DNA of 10,375 bases from CADEEN01 sp031379365 (GCA_031379365.1 JANNFB010000180.1:1-10375); one strand, 5' to 3'. Positions 1 to 7,522 are shown, numbered from the stretch's first letter. Made by a program: numbers and translations. Notes: generated by a model from the letters alone, not told the origin.

Positions 1-831
1 CACCATGATGCCGCGTTGTGGCGCCGGATCGGCACGAACCAGCAGCGCCAACGCCGTGACGGCAAGAATGCCGACGACGAACTGAAACGGCCGCAGGTTG
101 CTGCCGTCGGGCTTCACCATCACCGGGATCACCGAGGACCACGCGTTGACGGCGGTGTGCAGCACCAACGCCGGCCACACGCTGCCGCTGCTGCGGTTGT
201 AGAGCCACCCGAACACGACCGACGACGCGACGGCGCTCAGTGCATACCAGCCCATCGGCAGGTGACTTTGCACTGTGCCCGGGCTGTAGAACAAAGGCAG
301 ATGCCACAACGCCCAGGCGGCACCGAGCACCAGGCTGGCGCCACGCCAGCCCCAGCGATCCTGCAAGGCAGGCTGCGCATAGCCGCGCCAACCGAACTCC
401 TCGCCCAGCGGGCCGCCGATCAGAAACACCAGCAGGACATTCACCGCCGCCACCAGGGCGTGACCCGAGGCCGGCGAGGCCGGCAAGGCGCCACCCAGAG
501 CGACATGGGCGACCGCGGCCAGCCCCATGAATCCGACCGGGAAGAAGACGGCCAGCGCCATCCAGCGCCAGCCCACCCGCCACTGCCAACAGCGCTTCAT
601 CCAGCGCCGCAGCCCGCTGCACCCGCCATGGCGCGCGACGACAGCAACCGCTGCGAGGCTGGGGCCGAAACCACCGAGCATGAACAGGGCCGTCGCGGTA
701 ATGGGCGAGGCCGCCTTCAGTAGCGGTGACAGCAGCCAGAACGCCCATGACCAGGCAAACGCCAATCCGAAGAACGCCAGCAGGGCGTGAGCGGCGCCCG
801 TAGCGTCACGATGAAGCGTCAGGTCAGCCAT
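1..831 (-). CDS. CPBP (Abi) family intramembrane glutamic protease, C-terminus cut by window edge
   Basis: A multi-spanning membrane protein, 277 codons visible and still open at the left edge. The three family motifs are present in order: EEFGWR at residues 144-149 (the EExxxR glutamates), a WALWH segment ending in His177, and HTAVN at 225-229 (HxxxN). These are the catalytic motifs of CPBP proteases (Rce1/Abi-like), which cleave within or next to membrane segments. Hydrophobic stretches lie at about 14-38, 45-65, 90-110, 126-140, 165-180, 195-211 and 250-265. Bacterial members mostly have unknown substrates; some act in bacteriocin self-immunity. The ATG at 831 overlaps the end of the preceding gene by 8 bases (ATGGCTGA), which points to translational coupling and membership in the upstream operon. 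Family assignment is firm; the substrate and the exact C-terminus are not known. Confidence 0.9.
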   Translation of the reverse strand, partial: MADLTLHRDATGAAHALLAFFGLAFAWSWAFWLLSPLLKAASPITATALFMLGGFGPSLAAVAVVARHGGCSGLRRWMKRCWQWRVGWRWMALAVFFPVGFMGLAAVAHVALGGALPASPASGHALVAAVNVLLVFLIGGPLGEEFGWRGYAQPALQDRWGWRGASLVLGAAWALWHLPLFYSPGTVQSHLPMGWYALSAVASSVVFGWLYNRSSGSVWPALVLHTAVNAWSSVIPVMVKPDGSNLRPFQFVVGILAVTALALLVRADPAPQRGIMV

Positions 832-1441
832 GCCGATCACGCTGCCGGAAGACCGCGGCCAGCGCGAGCGCCATGGCCGGAAAGGTGACGATCCAGAGTG
901 CGCCCACATAGACCATCCAGGGCCAGAAGATGGCCGCGATGACGATAGGCCCCATGGCGCCGTGAGCCCACAGGGCGCGGCGCACGAAGCGTTGCTCGCG
1001 ACCTGGGAACGCAAAGGCAGCCAGGAACGCCGACGCGCTCATCAAGCCATAGGCCAGGCCATTCAACGACAGCATGAAGGAGCGTGGCCCAAACGCCAGC
1101 ACGCCTGCCAGTTCCGCGTTGCCCTGAAAGACCAGCGGCGTCACGACGACCAACTGCACGAAGTACACGATGCTGTTGATGGTTGCGTAGAGCACGGCAA
1201 AACACAGCGCCAGCACGGCCCAGACCCTGTGTGCAGGCGCTGCGGCGTCCAGCACGCAGGCCATGAGCACCAGGTAACTCCAGGCCAACAGCAGCGACGG
1301 CGCAAAGCTCAAGGGATTGACCCAGAGGTCCGGTATCACCGTCGTGAAGTTTGCGGCCAGCGCCACGATGCTGAAACACGCGGCGAACAGCAGCGACAGC
1401 ATGGCGGCCCAGAACCCGAGCCTCGGTGTGCAGAGGCTCAT
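824..1441 (-). CDS. unknown multi-pass membrane protein, 205 aa
   Basis: I do not recognise the family. The protein is almost wholly hydrophobic, with likely membrane segments at about residues 9-31, 45-67, 72-95, 120-145, 155-174 and 178-196 and short polar loops; it ends in a basic tail (RQRDRHG). I chose the ATG at 1441 (MSLCTPRLGF...) because it gives a normal short N-terminus directly before the first membrane segment. Starting further upstream would add an arginine- and serine-rich stretch and would run into the M23 gene. The gene begins 10 bases after the M23 stop and ends 8 bases inside the CPBP gene, so it is sandwiched between two peptidases in one transcript. A partner, anchor or substrate role for one of them is possible, but nothing in the sequence proves it. 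Confidence 0.8.
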   Translation of the reverse strand: MSLCTPRLGFWAAMLSLLFAACFSIVALAANFTTVIPDLWVNPLSFAPSLLLAWSYLVLMACVLDAAAPAHRVWAVLALCFAVLYATINSIVYFVQLVVVTPLVFQGNAELAGVLAFGPRSFMLSLNGLAYGLMSASAFLAAFAFPGREQRFVRRALWAHGAMGPIVIAAIFWPWMVYVGALWIVTFPAMALALAAVFRQRDRHG

Positions 1442-1451
1442 GGCAACACCG

Positions 1452-2399
1452 TCACGGCAACGCGAAGCGGTCGCCGCGCACGGGGAATCGGCCGTCGAAG
1501 AGGATCGGCAGCGGATCGCCGCCCAGCGGCGCTCCGACAGGACCCTGTCGCTGTGCATGCACGTGCAGGTGCGGCTCGCCGGTGTTGCCCGAATTCCCCA
1601 CCAAGCCCAGCCAGTCGCCGATGGCGACGGTGGCCGCAGTGCGAACCTGAACGCTGCCAGGGCTCAAGTGGCCCAGCAGCACATCCGCCTGGCTGCATCG
1701 AAGCAACACATGGTTGCCGGCCAAGTGATCGCGGTCGACTTCTGGCACGGGCATGTCAGGCAGGCCGTCCACCGCGGCCACCACCTGGCCTGCGCATGGC
1801 GCCAGCACGCGGCTGCCGTAGATCCGATAGGCGTGGGGATTGGTGGGCTGCAGTCCCTTCGCGCGCAACCCGAGCGTATCCACCTGCACGAGATCCACGC
1901 CGTACGATTGCCCGCGCCAAGCGCGAAACCGAGGCACGGTGGCGTCGAGCGTGAGGAGGTGGACGTTGGTGCTGAAGCCGCTGCCGCCATTGACGACGAG
2001 GTAGCGGCCAGGCCCCAGCGGAAACGCCAGGTTCACCGCAGCCAGCGGCGGCGCAGTGCGGCTGTGCAGCGCAACAACCAGGCCATAGGCAGAGGCGAGG
2101 CCCAGGCCAAGGAAGAGTTCTGCAAAGACCCACGCGACCCAGGCCGAAGGCAGTGCAGAAACGAAGGGCAGGCGTCGGCGCAGCCCCAGCCCGGCCGCTG
2201 CGACCAGCGCCACACCAAACGCACAGGGTGCCCACCACGGCGGCACCAGCCAGATGCCAAGCAAGGCCGCGGCCGACAGTGCCGCCCCCGTCGCGAACAA
2301 CTGAAGCCAAAAGGCGAACAAGGTACGCGGTGGTGCGAGGGCCATCCATGCGATCAGGAGCAGCGGCAAGACGAGTTGAAGCAGGAAGAGCGTGGTCAT
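1452..2399 (-). CDS. membrane-anchored M23-family metallopeptidase, 315 aa
   Basis: N-terminal half: four hydrophobic segments at about residues 5-22, 28-50, 55-72 and 86-110. Arg25 and the RRR at 74-76 suggest that those loops are cytoplasmic, which places the C-terminal domain in the periplasm. C-terminal half (about 130-312): an M23 (LytM/NlpD-type) fold, with YGVD at 166-169, YGSRVLAPCAG at 194-204, GNH at 228-230, GHL at 243-245, GNSGNT at 268-273 and HLHVH at 277-281. Family members are zinc enzymes that cut peptidoglycan cross-bridges. Asp169 and the HxH histidines are present, but the usual zinc-binding His four residues before Asp169 is Ser165; the nearest upstream His is His147 in NVHL. 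This looks like the M23 subgroup with an N-x-H-L...Q-x-Y-x-x-D pattern. The ATG start overlaps the upstream stop by 4 bases (ATGA). The true substrate is unproven. Confidence 0.87.
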   Translation of the reverse strand: MTTLFLLQLVLPLLLIAWMALAPPRTLFAFWLQLFATGAALSAAALLGIWLVPPWWAPCAFGVALVAAAGLGLRRRLPFVSALPSAWVAWVFAELFLGLGLASAYGLVVALHSRTAPPLAAVNLAFPLGPGRYLVVNGGSGFSTNVHLLTLDATVPRFRAWRGQSYGVDLVQVDTLGLRAKGLQPTNPHAYRIYGSRVLAPCAGQVVAAVDGLPDMPVPEVDRDHLAGNHVLLRCSQADVLLGHLSPGSVQVRTAATVAIGDWLGLVGNSGNTGEPHLHVHAQRQGPVGAPLGGDPLPILFDGRFPVRGDRFALP

Positions 2400-2839
2400 G
2401 CGCTGGTGATCGATGAGACCCAGACATGAAGCACGCCGAAGCACAACGCGGCGGAGAACATCCACCAGGAATTCATCAGGTACGACGAAAGCACAAGAAG
2501 AGCCACCGGGGCGAGTGCAAGCGGTGAAGGAATGCCAAGGAGGGGCGCGCTGAGAAGCGCGACAGACCCGCCGCCAATGAAAAACCTGCCCCAAGCCACG
2601 TAGTAGACCGTCAATGCAGCCACCATGCCGAGCAATGCCAGTGTCGAATGGTCACGCTTCAGGTGCAGCGGATAAAAGCACGGCAAAGCCAACACAGCGA
2701 CCCGCGCCACGTTCTCCGCCAAGGACAGGGCGAGGGGAACGGCGACCGTCTGACCCGCACGCGCGCTGTAGAACAGCATCCAGGGCAGGTTCGGAAGCAT
2801 CAAGACCAGCGGGATGATGGCGCCCGATTTGAAGATCAT
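2396..2839 (-). CDS. unknown small membrane protein, 147 aa
   Basis: Not assigned to a family. It has four or five hydrophobic segments (about residues 7-25, 37-56, 68-87, 95-117 and 119-141) and few charged residues apart from a short basic HLKRDH loop near 60-65. The ATG at 2839 begins only 2 bases after the stop of the DUF6544-like gene, and its own stop overlaps the M23 start (ATGA), so it is translated within a tightly coupled run. The upstream in-frame extension lies inside the preceding gene and is rejected as a start. By hand count bases 2401-2820 are about 61% G+C, below about 70% in the BrkB gene (7681-7800), and the plus-strand text is richer in A. This may reflect a different history or simply membrane-protein codon choice. 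Confidence 0.78.
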   Translation of the reverse strand: MIFKSGAIIPLVLMLPNLPWMLFYSARAGQTVAVPLALSLAENVARVAVLALPCFYPLHLKRDHSTLALLGMVAALTVYYVAWGRFFIGGGSVALLSAPLLGIPSPLALAPVALLVLSSYLMNSWWMFSAALCFGVLHVWVSSITSA

Positions 2840-2841
2840 CC

Positions 2842-3741
2842 TCACCGCGCGACCTCGTAGCGCAGGCTGGTGATCGCGCCCTTGAAGTAGGTCGTGCGCC
2901 CCTCGGGCTGAATCCACGCTGCTTCACCCGCCATCGGAATCAACATGCCGTCTTGAAGCTGATAGTCAGACAAGCCGCACTCCCACGGCCTCATCAACAT
3001 CTCTTTGCCGACCATGCCGCCGCGGGCCTCGGCACGCACCGAGTCGATCAAGCCGGCGTCGTTGAAATGGAACAGCAGGGTCAGCGTGACGGCACCGTCG
3101 TTGATGCTGGCATTCGCCGACGCACCGTCCACCGCCGCCCACTGCACGCCCTGGCTGGGCAGCAGCGCGGTCGGGTACCACGGCGTCTCCGCGAAGAAGC
3201 GCATGAACTCGCCGCGCGCCATTTCGCCGCCACCGCTCATGTCAGCCACTGTGAACAGGCCCAGCATTGCCGCGCGCAGCAAGCCCTTGCCAGCGATGTA
3301 GGCGTCGAGCACATGCACCTCCATGCCCGGCAGCATAGATATCCGGGCGTCCCACATGAAGCCCGACCGGAACCCGGCCGTCGACGTAACCACTCGTTGC
3401 TTGGACGAGAACGCCTTCCACTGCTCGGCCGTGGACGACATGTTGATGCTGCCGGCCATCTCGATCGTGACCGCAGACACGATGGCCTGGCCATCCTTCA
3501 GCACCGCGCGGAAGTAGCGCTGCACGGGCGCTGGCAGTCCTTCGAGTTCACGCGCGTCGTAGTGCGTTGTGGGGTGCGCCGGGTGCGGCGGCGTCTCCGT
3601 TCCGTCATTTCGGGCCGCTTCGAGCCCGCGGGCCAACACCGCCATGCGGTTGGTCCACCATTTGGCGCCGAGCGCCGTCAGGCCGGCCGCAGCGACTGCC
3701 AAGAGCGACAGCACCAGACCGATCCACAGCAGCCATGTCAT
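2842..3741 (-). CDS. DUF6544-like protein with N-terminal membrane anchor, 299 aa
   Basis: One membrane segment at residues 3-24 is followed by a soluble domain. Recognisable features of the DUF6544 (or closely related DUF6920) group are LPAPVQRYFRAVL at 69-81, GFMWDARI at 127-134, a D-x-Y-x-x-G-K-G segment at 146-153, FFAETPWYPTALLP at 182-195 and a late ExxW near 273-276. The family has no established function. The ATG at 3741 is preceded by AGAGG (bases 3749-3753) with a 7-base spacer, which supports this start and excludes the longer upstream reading, whose N-terminus is rich in Trp and Arg and overlaps the VIT gene. It sits 37 bases after the VIT gene, the widest gap in this operon, so an internal promoter or a module boundary is possible here. 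Family recognition is from memory of the motif pattern. Confidence 0.8.
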   Translation of the reverse strand: MTWLLWIGLVLSLLAVAAAGLTALGAKWWTNRMAVLARGLEAARNDGTETPPHPAHPTTHYDARELEGLPAPVQRYFRAVLKDGQAIVSAVTIEMAGSINMSSTAEQWKAFSSKQRVVTSTAGFRSGFMWDARISMLPGMEVHVLDAYIAGKGLLRAAMLGLFTVADMSGGGEMARGEFMRFFAETPWYPTALLPSQGVQWAAVDGASANASINDGAVTLTLLFHFNDAGLIDSVRAEARGGMVGKEMLMRPWECGLSDYQLQDGMLIPMAGEAAWIQPEGRTTYFKGAITSLRYEVAR

Positions 3742-3778
3742 GCGAGCGCCTCTGCTCTTGGCGGCCAGATCATGGCGA

Positions 3779-4477
3779 TCAAACGGCTGCTCCGAACAAT
3801 GAGCCCACGCCAGCCGTGATGGCCATCGCCAGTGCGCCCCAGAAGGTGACTCGCGCCGCGCTGGCCACAACATTCGCGCCGCCCGCCCGTGCCGCCACCA
3901 CGCCCAGCAGGGCCAGGAAGGCCAGCGACATGGCCGAGACCCATGCAATCAGCCCCGGACCCGGCGCCAGCCATACGACGGCCAGCGGCTGCGCGGCGCC
4001 GACGGCAAAGCTGGCAGCCGAGGCCAGCGCGGCCTGCACTGGCCGCGCACTCAGCGTCGTCGAGATGCCGAGCTCGTCGCGTGCATGCGCGCCCAAGGCG
4101 TCGTGTGCCATCAACTGCGCGGCCACCTGCTTTGCCAGCGGGGGCGCGAGGCCACGGGTGACGTAGATCGCCGCGAGTTCACGCTGCTCGGCGGGCCGAT
4201 CTCTCTCCAGCTCAGCGCGCTCACGTGCCAGATCCGCCTGCTCGGTGTCGGCCTGCGAATGCACCGAAACATACTCGCCGGCCGCCATCGACATCGCGCC
4301 GGCCACCAGCCCGGCCACACCGGTCATCAACACCGTGCGCGTGTCGGCACCGGCCGCCGCCACGCCAACCACCAGGCTGGCAGTGGAGACGATGCCGTCG
4401 TTGGCGCCCAGCACAGCCGCGCGCAGCCAGCCGATGCGGTCGCTACGGTGCCATTCCTTGTGGTGGGGGCGGGTCAC
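3779..4477 (-). CDS. VIT1/CCC1-family iron/manganese transporter, 232 aa
   Basis: A vacuolar-iron-transporter-type protein that exports or sequesters divalent iron or manganese by proton exchange in characterised members. The N-terminal signature GWLRAAVLGANDGIVSTASL covers residues 16-35 and includes the metal-site Asp27. Next comes a second helix with MAAGEYVS (64-71, Glu68), then a hydrophilic charged domain at about 75-142 that holds many Glu, Asp and His and corresponds to the cytosolic metal-binding region. Three further helices lie at about 147-170, 175-197 and 208-230. Length is normal for bacterial members. The start codon is GTG at 4477, overlapping the stop of the upstream gene by 4 bases (GTGA); no ATG lies nearby before the signature. 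Translational coupling to the small membrane gene suggests joint function. Metal specificity cannot be read from the sequence. Confidence 0.92.
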   Translation of the reverse strand: MTRPHHKEWHRSDRIGWLRAAVLGANDGIVSTASLVVGVAAAGADTRTVLMTGVAGLVAGAMSMAAGEYVSVHSQADTEQADLARERAELERDRPAEQRELAAIYVTRGLAPPLAKQVAAQLMAHDALGAHARDELGISTTLSARPVQAALASAASFAVGAAQPLAVVWLAPGPGLIAWVSAMSLAFLALLGVVAARAGGANVVASAARVTFWGALAMAITAGVGSLFGAAV

Positions 4478-4995
4478 TTGGGGTTCTCGACCTTGTGGTC
4501 TTCTTCCTTGGCCGCGGCGAGTGCCTCCGGCTCGAGCTCTTCGGCGCCGAGGTTCATACGGATGAAGATGCCCCAGCCGGCCAGCAAGGCCGCCGCCATC
4601 AGGCCGATGGCCGCTGCGTAGGGCAGCTTGGAGGGGTCGTCGCGGCTGAAGCGGAACACGGCGACCAGGGCCTCGATCGACAGGGCCACCACCAGCACCA
4701 CCAGAAAGCGCGACAGGAAGCGGCGCACGCGGGACGGCGAGCTCATGTGCGAAGCGCGTTGAATCTCTTCCTCGACGATGGTCTGCCCGAGTTCGAGTGA
4801 CGCCACCGCGATAGTCAGCAGCGCAATGCAGTCAAGCAGGCCATCGATGCGCGCCGGGGCGCTGCGGCCGTTGAAAGGCAGCACGGCATGCACCAGCTCG
4901 ATCCCCGCAAACGCCAGCAAGGCGAACGCGCTGACGATGAACATCACGCTGATCACCAGGTGACCGGCGGGAAACAGCAGCAGCATCCACTTCAT
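4474..4995 (-). CDS. unknown four-helix membrane protein, 173 aa
   Basis: No family recognised with confidence. Predicted membrane segments lie at about residues 11-35, 52-70, 93-115 and 126-146. A polar loop with EEEIQR and several Ser/Arg residues joins the second and third, and a strongly acidic and lysine-containing tail (about 150-173) follows the last. Overall layout vaguely resembles PsiE-type small membrane proteins, but I see no diagnostic motif. The ATG at 4995 is preferred; a GTG directly before it (4998) is an equally possible start. The gene starts 6 bases after the alcohol dehydrogenase stop and its TGA overlaps the GTG start of the VIT transporter. Constant coupling to a metal transporter would make an accessory role attractive, but that is inference. 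Confidence 0.8.
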   Translation of the reverse strand: MKWMLLLFPAGHLVISVMFIVSAFALLAFAGIELVHAVLPFNGRSAPARIDGLLDCIALLTIAVASLELGQTIVEEEIQRASHMSSPSRVRRFLSRFLVVLVVALSIEALVAVFRFSRDDPSKLPYAAAIGLMAAALLAGWGIFIRMNLGAEELEPEALAAAKEEDHKVENPK

Positions 4996-5001
4996 CACCC
5001 G

Positions 5002-6036
5002 TCAGGCCTCGATGATGACCTTCAAGGCCTGCGTCTCGGCCGCTCTGGAGAAGGTTTCGTAGGCCTGCAGGATGTCGGCGAGCTTGAAATGGTGCGTGAT
5101 CAGTTTGGCCGCGTCGATGCGCTTGGCCTGCACGGTGTCCAGCAGCATCGGTATGGAGACCGTGTCCACCAGGCGCGTGGTGATCGTGATGTTGTGCGAC
5201 CACAGCCGCTCCAGGTGCAGATCGACCTTGCTGCCGTGCACGCCGACGTTGGCGATGGTGCCGCCCGCCGCCACCACGTCTTCGCACAGCTTGAAGGTGG
5301 CGGGGATACCGACGGCTTCGATCGCAGTGTCGACGCCACGCCCGCCGGTCAAGGCCATCACCTGTGCTGCCGCATCGCCGGCTTGGCTGTTGACGGTCGC
5401 GGTGGCGCCGAAGCGCCTGGCCACGGCGAGGCGGTTGTCGTCCAGGTCGATCACGATGATCTGTGCCGGTGAGTAGAGCTGCGCCGTCAGCAACGCCGCC
5501 AGGCCGATCGGCCCCGAGCCGACGATGGCCACGCTGCTGCCGGGTTGCACCTTGCCGTTCAGCACACCGCACTCGAAGCCGGTGGGCAGGATGTCGGAAA
5601 GCATCACCAGCTCCTCGTCGGCACCAGGCGGGATCGGGTACAGGCTGGTGTCGGCATGCGGGATGCGCACGAACTCGGCCTGCGTGCCGTCAATCTTGTG
5701 GCCAAGGATCCAGCCGCCCGTGCTGCAGTGGGAGGTCATGCCCTTGCGGCAGGGCGGGCAACGCCCGCAGGCGCTGATGCAGGAGATCAGCACATGGTGG
5801 CCGGCTTTGAATGAGGTGACGCCCGTGCCAACGGAGTCGACGATGCCCAGGCCTTCGTGGCCGAGGATGGTGCCCGGCTTGCACGTCGGCACGTCGCCCT
5901 TGAGGATGTGCAGGTCGGTGCCGCAGATCGTCGTGCGCGTGATCTGGACGATGGCGTCGCCGGGCTCCTGGAGGGTCGGCTTGGGCCGGTCTTCGAGCTT
6001 CTTCTGGCCGGGGCCGTTGTAGACGAGGGCTTGCAT
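5002..6036 (-). CDS. zinc-dependent alcohol dehydrogenase (medium-chain family), 344 aa
   Basis: Oxidises an alcohol, or reduces the matching carbonyl, with NAD(P); the substrate is not evident. The GroES-like catalytic domain comes first: zinc ligands Cys38 (in CGTD) and His60-Glu61, plus the four structural-zinc cysteines 90, 93, 96 and 104. The Rossmann domain follows, with GSGPIG at 173-178 and an acidic Asp197 at the end of the next strand, which favours NAD over NADP. Length is normal and all zinc ligands are intact. The ATG at 6036 has a strong AAGGAAG ribosome site (6044-6050), whose first bases lie just past the ribonuclease stop 13 bases upstream. Related enzymes are common in stress or low-oxygen gene clusters of Burkholderiales, often beside BON-domain and universal-stress genes; whether this one belongs to such a regulon is inference. 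Confidence 0.93.
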   Translation of the reverse strand: MQALVYNGPGQKKLEDRPKPTLQEPGDAIVQITRTTICGTDLHILKGDVPTCKPGTILGHEGLGIVDSVGTGVTSFKAGHHVLISCISACGRCPPCRKGMTSHCSTGGWILGHKIDGTQAEFVRIPHADTSLYPIPPGADEELVMLSDILPTGFECGVLNGKVQPGSSVAIVGSGPIGLAALLTAQLYSPAQIIVIDLDDNRLAVARRFGATATVNSQAGDAAAQVMALTGGRGVDTAIEAVGIPATFKLCEDVVAAGGTIANVGVHGSKVDLHLERLWSHNITITTRLVDTVSIPMLLDTVQAKRIDAAKLITHHFKLADILQAYETFSRAAETQALKVIIEA

Positions 6037-6043
6037 GGCGTGT

Positions 6044-6050
6044 CTTCCTT
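6044..6050 (-). promoter_or_regulatory. strong ribosome binding site of the alcohol dehydrogenase
   Basis: AAGGAAG on the minus strand with a 7-base spacer to the ATG at 6036. It shares base 6050 onward with the end of the ribonuclease stop codon (TGAAGGAAG), so ribosomes finishing the ribonuclease end at this site. With the ribonuclease prematurely stopped, this site has to recruit ribosomes independently. Confidence 0.75.
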
Positions 6051-7522
6051 CAGTGGAGAAACTCGAAATCGATGAAGCCGCGCTCGACGTCGGTCGACAC
6101 CAGCCTGACCTCGACGCGCTGGCTGATGTCGAGCTCCGGCGCGCGGCCTGTCAACATGCCTTCGACCGGCGGCGCGAGCGTGCGCACCCAGGCGTTGTGC
6201 TCATTGCGGCCGGTGACGATGGCGTCGTAACGCTGGCCGACATGCGATTCGAGCAGCAGCGCAGCCTCGCACTTGCGTAACTTGCGCTCGACCTTCTGCG
6301 CCGCGTCTTCCTGCTGGCTGCAATGCACCGCCAGCGCCGTCAGCTCAGCCACGCTGTACGGCGGCTCGCGCGACGCGAGCACCGCCTTGAGCAAGCGCAG
6401 GGTGATGAGGTCGGGGAAGCGCCGGTTCGGCGCCGTCGAATGGGTGTAGTCGCGCACAGCCAGGCCGAAGTGGCCGATCGGCGCCGCACCGGGCTGTTCG
6501 ACGACGTACTCGCCCGAGCCCATCAGCTTGACGATGACCAAGGACAGATCCGGGAAGCGCAGCGGATCCGCCTTGCGGCGCTTGGCCAGAAAGCCTTCGA
6601 GCGCGCGCGAATCGGGCTGCTTGGGCAAGGTCTCGCCGTACTTGCGCGCTTCCACCACGATGCGCTGCCAACGCTCGGGCGAGCGCACCACGCGGCGCAG
6701 TGAGGCGCCACCGTGCGCGGCCAGGAACTGCGCCGTGGCGCGGTTGGTGGCGATCATCAGCTCTTCGATCAACTGGCGCGCACGGTTTTGCACCTGCTGG
6801 CGGATCTCGACGACCCGCTCGCCTTCGTACACCGCGCGCGGCTGCAAGGTTTCGAATTCGAGTGCACCCTCAGCGTGGCGGCGCGCGCGCAGGCGCTGGG
6901 CCACCTCGTCCTGGGTGCGCAACTGCGACTCCAGCCCCGGCACCGCAGCGGCGGCAGCGGGCAGCTCGCCCTGGCTGTCGATCCATGCCGAGAGCGCGTC
7001 TTAGGCCAGCTTGGCCTTGTTGTGCACCCGCGCCCGCTGCACCGTGGCCTGTGTAACCGAGGCGTCGGCAGCGACGAGCACCGTCGTCACGAGGGCCAGC
7101 CGCTCCTGACCTGGGTTGAGTGAGGTCAAGTCCGTGGACAAGCGCTCGGGCAGCATCGGGAAGATGCGCGCCGCGGTGTAGACACTGGTGGTGTTGAACT
7201 GCGCGTGATCGTCGATCGCCGAGCCTTTGTCGACCAGCGCATCGACATCGGCCACGGCGACGAAGATCTTGATGACGCCGCCCGCGAGCGGCTCACAGGC
7301 CGTCAACTGGTCGAGGTCACGCGAGTCGTCGTTGTCGATCGAGCACCAGGGCATGGAACGCAGATCTGCGATGCGCTCATCGGCATCGCTGCCGGGGCCA
7401 CCGATCATTGCCAACTGCGCGGCTACGGCGGCGCTGAATTCGGGCTCGAGGCCCCGCTCGGTCATGGTTTCCGTGGCAATGCGCACCAGGTCGATGCGGC
7501 GTCGGGCGGGCGTGCGATTCAT
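6050..7522 (-). pseudogene. RNase II/R-family (RNB domain) ribonuclease interrupted by an in-frame TAA
   Basis: Reads as one 490-codon RNB ribonuclease, a 3'-5' exoribonuclease family, except for a TAA at codon 174 (7001-7003). Both sides lie in the same frame, so this is a nonsense change, not a frameshift. Before it: IDNDDSRDLDQ at 62-72 (metal-binding Asp63, Asp69, Asp71; Gln72 replaces the fourth Asp of E. coli RNase II), VYTAARIFPMLPERLS at 114-129 and NKAKLA at 168-173. After it: IEELMIATN (about 252-260), GHFGLAVRDYTHSTAPNRRF (about 350-369, the SPIRRY-type motif) and an S1-like end (about 425-490). N-terminal cold-shock domains are absent, as in short-form members. The TAA most likely replaced a TAC/TAT Tyr codon. 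No in-frame ATG follows closely, so an intact C-terminal half is unlikely unless there is readthrough. The ATG start lies in the region divergent from the BrkB gene. It could also be a sequencing error. Confidence 0.88.

Noticed and set aside
16..723. Plus-strand open frame of 235 codons at the left edge
   Set aside because: Antisense to the CPBP protease, whose catalytic motifs are all present; the plus-strand product is low-complexity and basic.
830..2429. Long plus-strand open frames (374 and 370 codons) opposite the M23 and 205-aa genes
   Set aside because: Their products are rich in Arg, Gln, His and Pro with no domains, as expected from the opposite strand of G/C-biased genes; the minus-strand genes have clear motifs and membrane segments.
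2953..3819. Plus-strand open frame of 288 codons
   Set aside because: Antisense shadow of the DUF6544-like gene, with a His/Arg-rich product and no recognisable domain.
6050..7522. Two separate genes (N-terminal and C-terminal ribonuclease pieces), or a frameshift
   Set aside because: Both halves share one frame, together make one RNB protein, and the second half has no ATG or ribosome site near its beginning; only a GTG at 6943 is available.
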